NCBI GenBank assembly: GCA_002431915.1
Contig: DJEP01000026.1
Location: 100,711 to 142,430, forward strand
Source: Lachnospiraceae bacterium UBA5895
GTDB taxonomy: Bacteria > Bacillota > Clostridia > Lachnospirales > Lachnospiraceae
Length of the DNA stretch: 41,720 nucleotides
Reading direction: 5' to 3'
Every line of letters starts with the position of its first letter. Position 1 is the first letter of the stretch. The notes beneath the pieces were generated by a model. That model was not told where the DNA came from, made no database searches, and was given only the letters and a program-made list of their open reading frames with translations. Position numbers and translations under genes: made by a program. Shown in pieces: positions 25,860 through 33,184 of the stretch.

Positions 25860-26066
25860 GTACCATTTTTCATAACAAATTTCGTTTTCCTTATATTTAT
25901 GAAAAATATTCTTTATAATGAAGCCTTTTTCTTCATAAATTTCATGTTTCTTCACGTAATATGAAGTTGAATGGTTAGAATGTATGAAAAATGCTTGTTT
26001 TTTCATAATATCAGCATTTATAGTCGTTTTTATAAAAAAGCAGAACACCCATAGGGAGAAGTACTA
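25860..26066. other. AT-rich gap between regulator and hemZ fragment
   Basis: No convincing gene. It has many TTCAT/ATGAA repeats and a hairpin AAATGCT (25989-25995) / AGCATTT (26013-26019) followed by TTTCAT on the minus strand, a likely terminator for hemZ. Confidence 0.5.
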
Positions 26067-26243
26067 TCAATCCGCGAACAATTCCCTCTTCCGCTCGATC
26101 ATCTCGTCGATTTTCTCGATATATAAGCCCACATCCTTCACGTTGTCGCACCGCTCGATCCTTCCATCCGGGAAGACTCTCTTGGTGATGCTTCCGGCGC
26201 CCAGTGCAAGAATGGTCTGTTTCTCCTCCACAAGCAATCCCAT
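26067..26243 (-). pseudogene. hemZ: 3' fragment of hemZ, cut by the mobile element
   Basis: Minus-strand reading gives 58 codons ending in a TGA: VEEKQTILALGAGSITKRV, FPDGRIERCDNVKDVGLYIE and KIDEMIERKRELFAD. This is the characteristic C-terminus of HemZ, the radical-SAM oxygen-independent coproporphyrinogen III dehydrogenase of Clostridia (about 470-500 residues). Upstream of about 26243 the HemZ match stops and the sequence becomes that of an integrative element. The fragment has an ATG at 26243 but no radical-SAM domain. The missing 5' part should lie beyond the far end of the element. Confidence 0.8.
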
Positions 26244-26245
26244 AT

Positions 26246-26317
26246 TGCGTATTATCCTGTAATACGCAGTATTATTGGATTTTTTGCTATCTGGAAAGTA
26301 TTCCTAACAACGTATTA
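26246..26317. repeat. Probable element end: core-type integrase sites
   Basis: Perfect 9-bp inverted repeat TGCGTATTA (26246-26254) / TAATACGCA (26260-26268) around a 5-base spacer, right where the hemZ match ends. A third CGTATTA lies at 26311-26317. The arrangement, paired inverted sites around a short spacer, is that of a tyrosine-recombinase crossover site. The exact att boundary cannot be fixed without the other end. Confidence 0.6.
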
Positions 26318-26338
26318 CCAGGCATAATTCTTATCAAA

Positions 26339-26378
26339 TTGATGTACAATTGATGTACTAACCCTTATTTTGATGTAC
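26339..26378. repeat. Three phased TTGATGTAC repeats, probable integrase arm sites
   Basis: TTGATGTAC at 26339-26347, 26350-26358 and 26370-26378, offsets 11 and 20 bp (one and two helical turns). They lie between the element end and the integrase gene, where Tn916-type arm-binding sites are found. Confidence 0.65.
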
Positions 26379-26413
26379 TAAAGCGCCCTAAAGGACTCTT
26401 CCATACATTCTGT

Positions 26414-27652
26414 CTAAAATAATTTCAAATTCTCTGCAAGAGCTTCCATTGACTGCTTCTTTCTAGCTTCTGAAACCTCTGCATAGATGTTCATTGTTGT
26501 ACCGATGTCAACGTGTCCCATAACCGACTGAATAACCTTCAGATTCGTTTCATACTCACAAAACCTAGCACAAAACGTGTGCCTGAGACTGTGACAGGTA
26601 AAATGTGGTAAAAGCAATGCTTCTCTTTTGTTAAGTGCTGCTTCATGCAACTCACAATCGTTGTATGCATCAATTATTCTGCTCAACGATCTGTCTAAAT
26701 CCTGTTGCAGATAGACAGTTCCATAACGATTTAGGAATATAAAATCTGTATAGCCATCAATGTCGGACTTACAGAAAATACCATTATCATACTGGTACTG
26801 CTTAACCTCATCAAGTGCTTTTCGCACTTCACTTACCATTGGAATTTTGCGAATGCCCGCTTCTGTCTTTGGTGTGGAAACATAAATTCTTTTGTTGGTT
26901 TTATTCAACTTCCCTGCAAAATAAATGACTGCATGGTCTATTGTAATATATCCATTCTCAAGATCAACATCTTTCCATCTAAGACCGCTTAATTCTCCAA
27001 CTCTGACTCCTGTTCCGATGAAAAATGTAAATATCGGCTTCCAATGGTCATAAATTGGATGACCGTCCATAAACTGCAAAAATGCTTGCTGCTGTTCTGG
27101 TGTAAGTGCATTTCTCACACCTCTTTTTGCTCCGGTCTGTTTCTTAAGCTGTCCTAAGACCTTGTGAGTTGGATTATTTCTGATAATGCAGTCCCTTACC
27201 GCCATTTCAAACGCTGGATGTATTTCTCGCTGCAAATGTTCAATCGTTCCATAGCTCAAACTGTGTTCTTCCATTAAAACTTTATAGAAGTATAAGATAT
27301 CCGAATACTTAATATCCTTTATCTTACGTCTGCCTATGGTTGGACGCACATAAGCGTTATACTGATACATATATCCTGCATAGGTACGGGCAGCTAAATC
27401 TTTCCTTGTATCCATGTACTTGTCAAATATCTCATTCAAGCACTGGTTCTTAGCTGTGTGACTATCAATTCCATCCAACCTATCTCTTATTATTTCTTCT
27501 TCCTTCTGCCGAAGTGTCACTAAATCTTTTGCATATATGTACTGCCGCTTTCCAAACTTGTCATTGTAAGCGTACTGATACATACCATTACTGCGAACAG
27601 TCTCCCCCTTTCGCAACACTCGTCCCTTACTGTCTTTTCGTGATTTTGCCAT
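26414..27652 (-). CDS. int: Tyrosine integrase, Tn916 type
   Basis: A 412-residue site-specific recombinase that integrates and excises the element. Residues ~8-60 (SKGRVLRKGETVRSNG, KRQYIYAKDL) match the Tn916 Int arm-binding domain; a SAM-like core-binding domain follows (~70-170). The catalytic domain has Arg 217 (GVRVGELSGLRW), Lys 262 (TPKTEAG), His 354 and Arg 357 (HSLRHTF), His 380 (MGHVDIGTT) and nucleophile Tyr 390 (MNIYAEV). All key residues are present, so it should be active. RBS AAAGGAG 7 bases upstream. Confidence 0.95.
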   Translation of the reverse strand: MAKSRKDSKGRVLRKGETVRSNGMYQYAYNDKFGKRQYIYAKDLVTLRQKEEEIIRDRLDGIDSHTAKNQCLNEIFDKYMDTRKDLAARTYAGYMYQYNAYVRPTIGRRKIKDIKYSDILYFYKVLMEEHSLSYGTIEHLQREIHPAFEMAVRDCIIRNNPTHKVLGQLKKQTGAKRGVRNALTPEQQQAFLQFMDGHPIYDHWKPIFTFFIGTGVRVGELSGLRWKDVDLENGYITIDHAVIYFAGKLNKTNKRIYVSTPKTEAGIRKIPMVSEVRKALDEVKQYQYDNGIFCKSDIDGYTDFIFLNRYGTVYLQQDLDRSLSRIIDAYNDCELHEAALNKREALLLPHFTCHSLRHTFCARFCEYETNLKVIQSVMGHVDIGTTMNIYAEVSEARKKQSMEALAENLKLF

Positions 27653-27692
27653 ACATCTGCTCCTTTCTTTTCAGAAAGAAGAGAACTGTACC

Positions 27693-27863
27693 TTAATTAC
27701 GAGTTTTATACAATAAGTCAACTCCTTCTTTAATGGTTTCTGTTATAGTCTGCTGATGCTTTTCAGAATAATCCCTAAGTCTCTGGTGTTCCTCATCGGA
27801 CATTCTAATCGTAACAATCCTGTCTTTGATCACATCCGACTTTGGACGTCCCATTTTAGCCAT
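27693..27863 (-). CDS. Small ribbon-helix-helix DNA-binding protein
   Basis: A 56-residue protein, MAKMGRPKSDVIKDRI followed by VTIRMSDEEHQRLRDYSEKH. It has the GRPK leader and the beta strand plus two helices of CopG/Arc-type regulators. The ATG at 27863 is 7 bases after AGGAG, whereas the nearer upstream ATG is too close to it. Located just upstream of int in the same direction, it could control integrase expression or act as a recombination accessory factor. Confidence 0.75.
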   Translation of the reverse strand: MAKMGRPKSDVIKDRIVTIRMSDEEHQRLRDYSEKHQQTITETIKEGVDLLYKTRN

Positions 27864-27972
27864 AGGCATTCTCCTTTCTTCATCTACCACCATTATACTT
27901 TTCGTAATACGATATGTCAATTACTTTTTGTAATACAATTTCCACTCTAATTTAAGATACACTTCTCTCTAC

Positions 27973-28167
27973 TTATTCTGCCGGAAGTCTAAAAGTTTCT
28001 AAATATCTGTCAAGGACTTCGCAATCAACAATAACTGCTTTTCCCACCTTGCACACCGCTCCTGCTTCCTTTGCCCACTTCTCAAAAGTAGACTGGCATA
28101 CATCATAAAGTTTTGCACCATTTTTATACCTTACAAATCGTTTCTTTTCATTATAATTGTATTTCAT
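27973..28167 (-). CDS. Excisionase-like small protein (DUF6462 type)
   Basis: A 64-residue basic protein: KKRFVRYKNGAKLYDVC, STFEKWAKEAGAVCKVGKA, VIVDCEVLDRYLETFRL. The layout is a winged-helix 'excisionase' fold in which residues ~20-60 bind DNA; similar proteins sit between integrase and relaxase in Firmicutes elements. ATG 28167 is preceded by AAAGGATAGGA. It probably directs excision with Int (inference by position). Confidence 0.7.
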   Translation of the reverse strand: MKYNYNEKKRFVRYKNGAKLYDVCQSTFEKWAKEAGAVCKVGKAVIVDCEVLDRYLETFRLPAE

Positions 28168-28694
28168 CGTCCTATCCTTTCTTTTACTATGCACCTTATC
28201 TGCCAATGACAACCCACAATCCTATTGCAGGCTCTCACAGGCAGATAAAAATGCCATACAGGTGACAGGTCATTACTCTGCCCACATCGGTCTTGCACCG
28301 TCATTCAGATTGACCGGACTGAAGGTCTCTTTACAATCCGGAAGTATCATTATTAAAAATATGTATCCCCGCCCACACAACTGCTGTGCATTTTGCCAGA
28401 CATTGATCGCTCCAAACCTTACTTCAATACGCTGTTTCCGTATTCCATCGCTTACACTTCCTATTATATATGTAGCATTGATAAAAAGAAAGCAGGTTGC
28501 TCCCGGCGTGTCCGCATAGTGGCTCCACATATTCCACACGTCCTGTATGCATTTACCTATTCGATTGTCAAGGTGCGGCAGGCAGAATCTCTTCTGCCTT
28601 CTGAATCATTTCATGACCTCATCAGTCATAAAAGCACACAAGGAAAAACAGTTGTCAAACTTCTTGTGTGCTTTCTGTGAATGATGAAATCTGT
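28168..28694. other. Gene-poor stretch with a bidirectional terminator
   Basis: Open frames exist on both strands (largest about 120 codons) but none has a recognisable family, a good RBS and sensible composition together. A hairpin GCACACAAG (28634-28642) / CTTGTGTGC (28663-28671) with T-rich flanks on both sides terminates the XRE gene on the minus strand and possibly anything from the left. The rest may be a decayed gene. Confidence 0.5.
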
Positions 28695-29090
28695 TTATAT
28701 CGTTTCAAAGATTTTGTGGAACATGATTACCATTTCCATCATCTTCTGTTTCTTCCGTTCCAGAGGCAGCTGCTTGACATAGTTGGCGATCTCGTTTGAA
28801 AAAATATAGAACTCCACATCTGTCAGAATCTTTCCTTCCCCGGATATGAACTTACCTTCCCTCTCGTATCCTGTGAACAGAAAATCCAGACTAACCCCAA
28901 GCTCCCTGTGTAACCTTAAGAATTTGTCCTCGGTAATCATGCTGACTCCACGAAGAAGTTTATCATATTGAATTTCTGATATGCCTAACAGAGTCGCCAT
29001 CTCAAAGTTTGTTAACGCTGCCATCTTCTGAATCTGTTTGACACGCTCTCCAATCTCCTGCAATTCTGCTTTTGTAATTTCATAGGACAT
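28695..29090 (-). CDS. XRE-family transcriptional regulator
   Basis: A 131-residue regulator with an N-terminal helix-turn-helix (KMAALTNFEMATLLGISEIQYDKLLRGVSMITEDKFLRL, shown across residues ~22-62). The C-terminal ~60 residues are helical and probably mediate dimerisation. Divergent from mobC. A 10-bp-armed inverted repeat lies directly upstream, so it likely represses itself and perhaps the mobilisation genes. Confidence 0.85.
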   Translation of the reverse strand: MSYEITKAELQEIGERVKQIQKMAALTNFEMATLLGISEIQYDKLLRGVSMITEDKFLRLHRELGVSLDFLFTGYEREGKFISGEGKILTDVEFYIFSNEIANYVKQLPLERKKQKMMEMVIMFHKIFETI

Positions 29091-29109
29091 GTTGTCCCCC
29101 CTCTTTGTA

Positions 29110-29179
29110 CTTTCATTCTACCAACAGAATGAAAGAATATCTCCGTCCTTTTTTGGTTTTGTATCATCCTTTTTTGGTT
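29110..29179. promoter_or_regulatory. Operator repeats between XRE and mobC
   Basis: Perfect inverted repeat CTTTCATTCT (29110-29119) / AGAATGAAAG (29126-29135), followed by a direct repeat TCCTTTTTTGGTT at 29146-29158 and 29167-29179 (21-bp period). These are two separate candidate protein-binding sites in the divergent control region. Confidence 0.65.
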
Positions 29180-29228
29180 CGTTCCGTTCAAATCCCTTTT
29201 CTACTGATACAATGATTTTCATAGCAAG

Positions 29229-29350
29229 AGTTTTATGCCGGCTGCCTATGCAGCCAAAACTCGCAAATCTCCTACGGGGATTTGCACAAAAACAGCAAGC
29301 ATTGGATGTGTCCGTACACCTAAGGGGATATTCCCCCTAACCCCCATTGA
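29229..29350. other. Candidate origin of transfer (oriT)
   Basis: Dense inverted repeats just upstream of mobC. GAGTTTT...GGCTGC-CTAT-GCAGCC-AAAACTC at 29229-29262 can form a long cruciform. GCAAATCTCC/GGGGATTTGC is next, then GGGGATATTCCCC followed by CTAACCCCC around 29313-29345. Such hairpins directly before mobC-relaxase genes mark the nick region of MOBP elements. The nick site itself is not proven. Confidence 0.6.
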
Positions 29351-29369
29351 CAAAAGAGAGGTCAAAACG

Positions 29370-29711
29370 ATGGCAAACCGAGCAAGAAAAAATAAACTAA
29401 CGCTCTATTTGAGCGATGATGAAAAATACATTTTAGAAAACAAGACCCAACTGTCCGGTCTGAACAGTCAGTCCGCTTATCTGCGTAATCTGATTATTTA
29501 CGGCTATGTCTATGACGTAGACTACCAATATCTCCATACCTATTCTGTAGAGCTTTCCCGGATTGGAAACCTGTTGAATCAGATCACAAAGAGAGTCAAT
29601 ACAACTGGGAATCTTTATCCCGAGGATATGAAAGAAATAAAGGAGATTATGGAGAACATATGGCATACACACGCATCCATGCTATCAAAGCAACCGTTGA
29701 TCGCTCGATAG
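29370..29711 (+). CDS. mobC: MobC-like relaxosome accessory protein
   Basis: A 113-residue protein with N-terminal ribbon-helix-helix (KNKLTLYLSDDEKYILENK) and the MobC core ELSRIGNLLNQITKRVNTTGN. It binds oriT and helps the relaxase open the strands. ATG 29370 follows GAGAGGT 7 bases upstream; the frame extends further upstream but without a site and across the oriT hairpins. It overlaps the relaxase start by 52 bases, so the two are translated together. Confidence 0.88.
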   Translation: MANRARKNKLTLYLSDDEKYILENKTQLSGLNSQSAYLRNLIIYGYVYDVDYQYLHTYSVELSRIGNLLNQITKRVNTTGNLYPEDMKEIKEIMENIWHTHASMLSKQPLIAR

Positions 29712-31024
29712 CATATATCTGCAATCCTGCCAAAACGGACGGCGAATTATTTGTTTCCTCCTATGGTTGCTCTGCCAAAACCGCCGCTTTGGAATTTGCT
29801 TTTGCGAATGGAAAAAATATTGGTAAAGATGGAATTTTAGCTCACCACTTAATCCAGTCCTTTGCTCCCGGAGAAGTCACTTTTGGAGAAGCGCATCAAA
29901 TCGGAATGGAACTTGCTGACAAGCTGTTGGAAGGAAAATACTCTTATGTGATTGCGACCCACATTGAGAAAAATCATGTGCACAATCATATTATTTTCTG
30001 TGCCACCGATAACATCGAACATCGTAAATACAATACCTGCAAGCGTAATTATTACCGAATCCGGTCGCTCAGTGATGAACTGTGTAGTGAGCATCAGTTG
30101 TCCGTCATTGTGCCAGATCAACGCCGTGAGAACCAGTATGAAAAGAAAGAATCTTCCCGTAACGGAGCCTTATGGAAAGATCAGATCCGAAAAGATATTG
30201 ATACCGTCATTCCGCTATCCAATACCTATGATGACTTTATCCGGCTGATGAAGCAAAAAGGATATGAAATCAAAGGAGAATCTTTTCAGGAATCTATGAA
30301 ATATATTTCCTTCCGTCCTGCGGATAAGGAACGTTTTGTCCGGGGAAGTTCCAAGTCTCTGGGGGCCGCTTACACCAAAGAAAAAATCAAAGAACGAATC
30401 GAAACCAGAGATAAGCAGCGTGCCGAATATAAGCGGCGTGAATACAGCAAACGTAAGTTTATTGATACCTCGCAGGATCAGTTTCTTAATAGTCCAGGTT
30501 TAAAGCATTGGGCAGATATTGAAAATCTTAAAATTGCTGCCAGTGCATATGCAAGTGCAAACTCAGTAGACGAACTACAAGCCGCAATTTTAAATAAAAA
30601 AGATAGGATAAAGATTACACGATCTGAATTAGTTCAATTAGAAAAAGAAATGAAAGTTGCGGCAGAAATACTAAAATATGCAGAACAATATGAAAGCAAC
30701 CGACGCTATCATCTTAATTATAAGAAGTCAAGAAATCCGGATGCCTATCTGCGTACCCATGAACGCCAGCTTATTCTGTATGACGGTGCTATCAGTATAT
30801 TGAATAGAGCAGGCATTGATTTAAAATCTTTAAATCTTGATCAGCTTCGAGCAGAATATTACGCCATGGAAAAGAGCAGAACAGAATTACAAAATAATTA
30901 CAGAACTGCCAATCAAGAATTACAAATTTTGGAACAGAATCTTCAAAAAATCAATCATTACACACGCAATGATCTTCTCCAAAAAGAAGCAGCTACTATT
31001 TCTTCAAATGATCAAATACTCTAA
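29660..31024 (+). CDS. mobA: MOBP-type relaxase
   Basis: A 454-residue conjugative relaxase that nicks oriT and stays bound to the 5' end during transfer. The N-terminal Relaxase domain has a likely nucleophile Tyr 19 (SIAYICNPAKT) and the metal-binding histidines in THIEKNHVHNHIIF (His 101, 106, 108, 110). Residues ~170-260 are basic; the C-terminal ~150 residues are coiled coil (LEKEMKVAAEILKYAEQYES). ATG 29660 is inside mobC with GGAG 5 bases upstream. The gene is markedly AT-rich toward its end. Confidence 0.93.
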   Translation: MAYTRIHAIKATVDRSIAYICNPAKTDGELFVSSYGCSAKTAALEFAFANGKNIGKDGILAHHLIQSFAPGEVTFGEAHQIGMELADKLLEGKYSYVIATHIEKNHVHNHIIFCATDNIEHRKYNTCKRNYYRIRSLSDELCSEHQLSVIVPDQRRENQYEKKESSRNGALWKDQIRKDIDTVIPLSNTYDDFIRLMKQKGYEIKGESFQESMKYISFRPADKERFVRGSSKSLGAAYTKEKIKERIETRDKQRAEYKRREYSKRKFIDTSQDQFLNSPGLKHWADIENLKIAASAYASANSVDELQAAILNKKDRIKITRSELVQLEKEMKVAAEILKYAEQYESNRRYHLNYKKSRNPDAYLRTHERQLILYDGAISILNRAGIDLKSLNLDQLRAEYYAMEKSRTELQNNYRTANQELQILEQNLQKINHYTRNDLLQKEAATISSNDQIL

Positions 31025-31032
31025 GTATAAAA

Positions 31033-31065
31033 TCGATACTGCGAAATCAATTTTAGCAGTATCGA
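31033..31065 (+). terminator. Hairpin after the relaxase gene
   Basis: 10-bp stem TCGATACTGC (31033-31042) / GCAGTATCGA (31056-31065), 8 bases after the relaxase stop. The U-run is weak (CTCTT), so termination is plausible but not certain. Confidence 0.5.
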
Positions 31066-31202
31066 CTCTTATGCTAATCTCACAAATAAAAATTCGATGC
31101 CTTGTTACAGTAGCAACGAATTTTATATGTTGTACTGGGTATCCAGCAAATTTTTGTCCATCATAAAGTCGCAGATTTCCCCTCATAAGATCTCTCCCTC
31201 TG

Positions 31203-31538
31203 TCAGTTTCCAACCATGAGCTTCTTCATATAAGATAGTACCCGTTCGAGAAAGACATTTCTGTCCTCTCTGCTACAGTTGGCAAGATATAGGTCGATAT
31301 CCATCGTGTGGTTTCGATCTCCGCTGATCAGATAAGTAGGTTCGATTTTATATTTCTCATATAAAATCAGCATCTTCTCCGGCTGTAACCCATATAAACC
31401 GCCCTCAATTTTTCGGTAATGTTCCACCCCGACATCCAGTGCCTCCGCAAAGAGTTCCTGTGTATATCCATTGTTTTCTCTGGCGGTCTGCAACCTTTTC
31501 CCAATCTGTATATTTATTTCCTTCTTCTGTATGTTCAA
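31203..31538 (-). CDS. XRE-family regulator (TTG start)
   Basis: A 111-residue helix-turn-helix protein: IQIGKRLQTARENNGYTQ, ELFAEALDVGVEHYRKIEGG. I place the start at a TTG (31538) because AAGGAG lies 6-7 bases before it; the ATGs further upstream have no site. The C-terminal part has no recognised domain. Convergent with the relaxase gene. Probably regulates element functions. Confidence 0.75.
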   Translation of the reverse strand: MNIQKKEINIQIGKRLQTARENNGYTQELFAEALDVGVEHYRKIEGGLYGLQPEKMLILYEKYKIEPTYLISGDRNHTMDIDLYLANCSREDRNVFLERVLSYMKKLMVGN

Positions 31539-31835
31539 AGCTCGCTCCTTCTTTACTACAGCTATCATAACAATGGGAATCAGGTAAAAACAGAGTGTAA
31601 TCCGACATTTATCATGTCGTATCACAACCATACAGAATTACTTTGATTCGCTAATTATTAACTTGTAAAGGAGAGCGCATTTATGGAACTTTTCATAGAA
31701 TATTTTTCATTAAGAATTGACGTACAAAACACTATAATATACAGAATCAGACAGAATACGATATCCGATCGTATTCTGTCTTTCTTATTCGTACATTATG
31801 ATTCACCTATTTGGTGTATATTTGAATCTGACTCT
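31539..31835. other. Gap with an orphan start and a strong hairpin
   Basis: On the plus strand AAAGGAG lies 9 bases before an ATG at 31683 whose frame runs 81 codons, but a perfect 14-bp hairpin (31749-31781) falls inside it, so I doubt it is a gene. It may be the leftover start of a deleted gene. Otherwise I see nothing here. Confidence 0.4.
31749..31781 (+). terminator. Strong 14-bp hairpin terminator
   Basis: AGACAGAATACGAT (31749-31762), loop ATCCG, ATCGTATTCTGTCT (31768-31781), then TTCTTATTC on the plus strand. It can also serve the minus-strand membrane-protein gene that ends at 31836, though the T-rich tail is on the plus side. Confidence 0.7.
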
Positions 31836-32384
31836 TTATGTGTATTTACTTACGATTGTCAGCAACTTGCTGTAGAACATCGCATTGTAAGCACGTTTGG
31901 TTCTGACATATCCCATTACACCATATAAGGCAAAGTACGCCAAAACAAATAGTGGAAGCAATGTCAGCATCGCTGGATTGCCTTCTACCGCAGCATTTAG
32001 CATTAACGTCATCAGTGAACCTATAAAGCCTCCAACAAATGGACTTGCCTCATTCGTTATTACCTCCCCTGCTGTTTCCGTCAGTTTCACCTGTGTTTCC
32101 GCATAATATTTTAATTCTTTCAATTTAATTTTTGGCATTTTACCAATCATTTCGTCCATATGCTGATACCAGGAATCATAGGTAGTATACATTTGTTTGG
32201 AAATATAGCGATTATACGTCCATCTGGAGAATCTTGGATTGTTGTTCTCACAGAGCATCCTGTAGTTCTTCCGCTCTTTTTCCAAATTCAGCGGCTGTAT
32301 CATCTCCCAGTAGGGAATCTGATAATTCTGTGTTTGAGCATTTTGTACCTGCGTACCGTTTTTAGTTTTTCTTTGTTTTCCCAT
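31836..32384 (-). CDS. Membrane protein of unknown function
   Basis: A 182-residue protein. The N-terminal ~110 residues are polar and tyrosine/asparagine-rich (RFSRWTYNRYISKQMYTTY). Two hydrophobic segments follow at ~117-135 (FVGGFIGSLMTLMLNAAV) and ~140-160 (LTLLPLFVLAYFALYGVMGYV), with a basic tail. I do not recognise a family. It is the last gene of the cargo operon, 71 bases after the LytTR-PAS gene, with RBS AAAGGAG. It may act with the surface protease genes upstream, but nothing in the sequence proves this. Confidence 0.8.
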   Translation of the reverse strand: MGKQRKTKNGTQVQNAQTQNYQIPYWEMIQPLNLEKERKNYRMLCENNNPRFSRWTYNRYISKQMYTTYDSWYQHMDEMIGKMPKIKLKELKYYAETQVKLTETAGEVITNEASPFVGGFIGSLMTLMLNAAVEGNPAMLTLLPLFVLAYFALYGVMGYVRTKRAYNAMFYSKLLTIVSKYT

Positions 32385-32455
32385 ATTTAGGTTCTCCTTT
32401 TCATTGTTATTTCCATTATTATGACAGATTTTGTATCCTCAAAGTTTAATCCTGT

Positions 32456-33175
32456 TTACAATTCCGTAAGTTTGGTTCCCAGTATCTGTGTCAATGGAAG
32501 CATGATGCACAGGCAGGTCTGTGATTTCATTGGAACGCATACCGCATACATCTCTCGGTCATGTTTTTTGTCATCCACCAGCATCCGGGTCGTTTTCCCC
32601 TCATAAACCGCATCCCGGAATGCATTTCTCCAATCCAGTGTTGCCTGCGGAAACACTTCAAAAAACGACCGACCTGTCAGCATTTGAGCATTTATTCCTA
32701 CAAATTCTGCCAGTACGTCTGTGCAATGTTGAATCGTATACTTTTCTCTTTGGGACGGAACATCTTTTTGCACAGTGATCGCCATGATTTCAAACGGAAG
32801 CTTCTTGATATCAATGTATCCTATGCCCCATGTCATTTCATCAGCAATTCTTTTGTCGTTCAGATAGTGTTTCCGGTAATTATGTACCGGCTGCATCCGC
32901 TTTGCGCCTGTCTGCATACTCCCGTCCACCATGTAATAGTTATTGTTATCGATCCGCTCAATATAGTCTACCCGGACAATCGTACTGTTCCCGATAAAGT
33001 AAAATTCACCCTCATCCATCTGCTCCCGCAGAGATGAGATAGGAAGTCTCCGGATAACAATTTCTCTTCCGCTGATCATATGTATGTAAGTTTTGGTTGT
33101 GATTTTATCCCTTGTAATCCATACAATATTGTTTTTATCTATCCCATATTTTTCAAAATATTGGTCGATTGTCAT
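32456..33175 (-). CDS. LytTR-PAS one-component regulator
   Basis: A 239-residue protein with an unusual order. The N-terminal ~100 residues resemble a LytTR DNA-binding domain (IVIRRLPISSLREQM, EFYFIGNSTIVRVDYIERID). The C-terminal ~120 residues resemble a PAS sensor domain (HCTDVLAEFVGINAQMLTGRSFFEVFPQ, then VYEGKTTRMLV). There is no receiver domain or membrane helix, so it would sense a cytoplasmic or diffusible signal directly. It starts 9 bases after the M6 protease stop and is clearly in its operon. Assignments are by pattern, PAS less sure than LytTR. Confidence 0.75.
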   Translation of the reverse strand: MTIDQYFEKYGIDKNNIVWITRDKITTKTYIHMISGREIVIRRLPISSLREQMDEGEFYFIGNSTIVRVDYIERIDNNNYYMVDGSMQTGAKRMQPVHNYRKHYLNDKRIADEMTWGIGYIDIKKLPFEIMAITVQKDVPSQREKYTIQHCTDVLAEFVGINAQMLTGRSFFEVFPQATLDWRNAFRDAVYEGKTTRMLVDDKKHDREMYAVCVPMKSQTCLCIMLPLTQILGTKLTEL

Positions 33176-33184
33176 AATGTCCTC

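Noticed and set aside
25984..26262. Plus-strand frame across the hemZ fragment
   Set aside because: The minus strand gives a clear HemZ C-terminus over the same bases; the plus frame has no RBS.
28157..28680. Possible small genes between the excisionase-like gene and the XRE gene
   Set aside because: Several overlapping frames on both strands with no recognisable family; kept only as an unassigned gap.
31683..31928. 81-codon plus-strand gene with a good RBS
   Set aside because: A perfect 14-bp hairpin falls inside and the end overlaps the membrane-protein gene antisense; composition not protein-like after the first ~18 codons.
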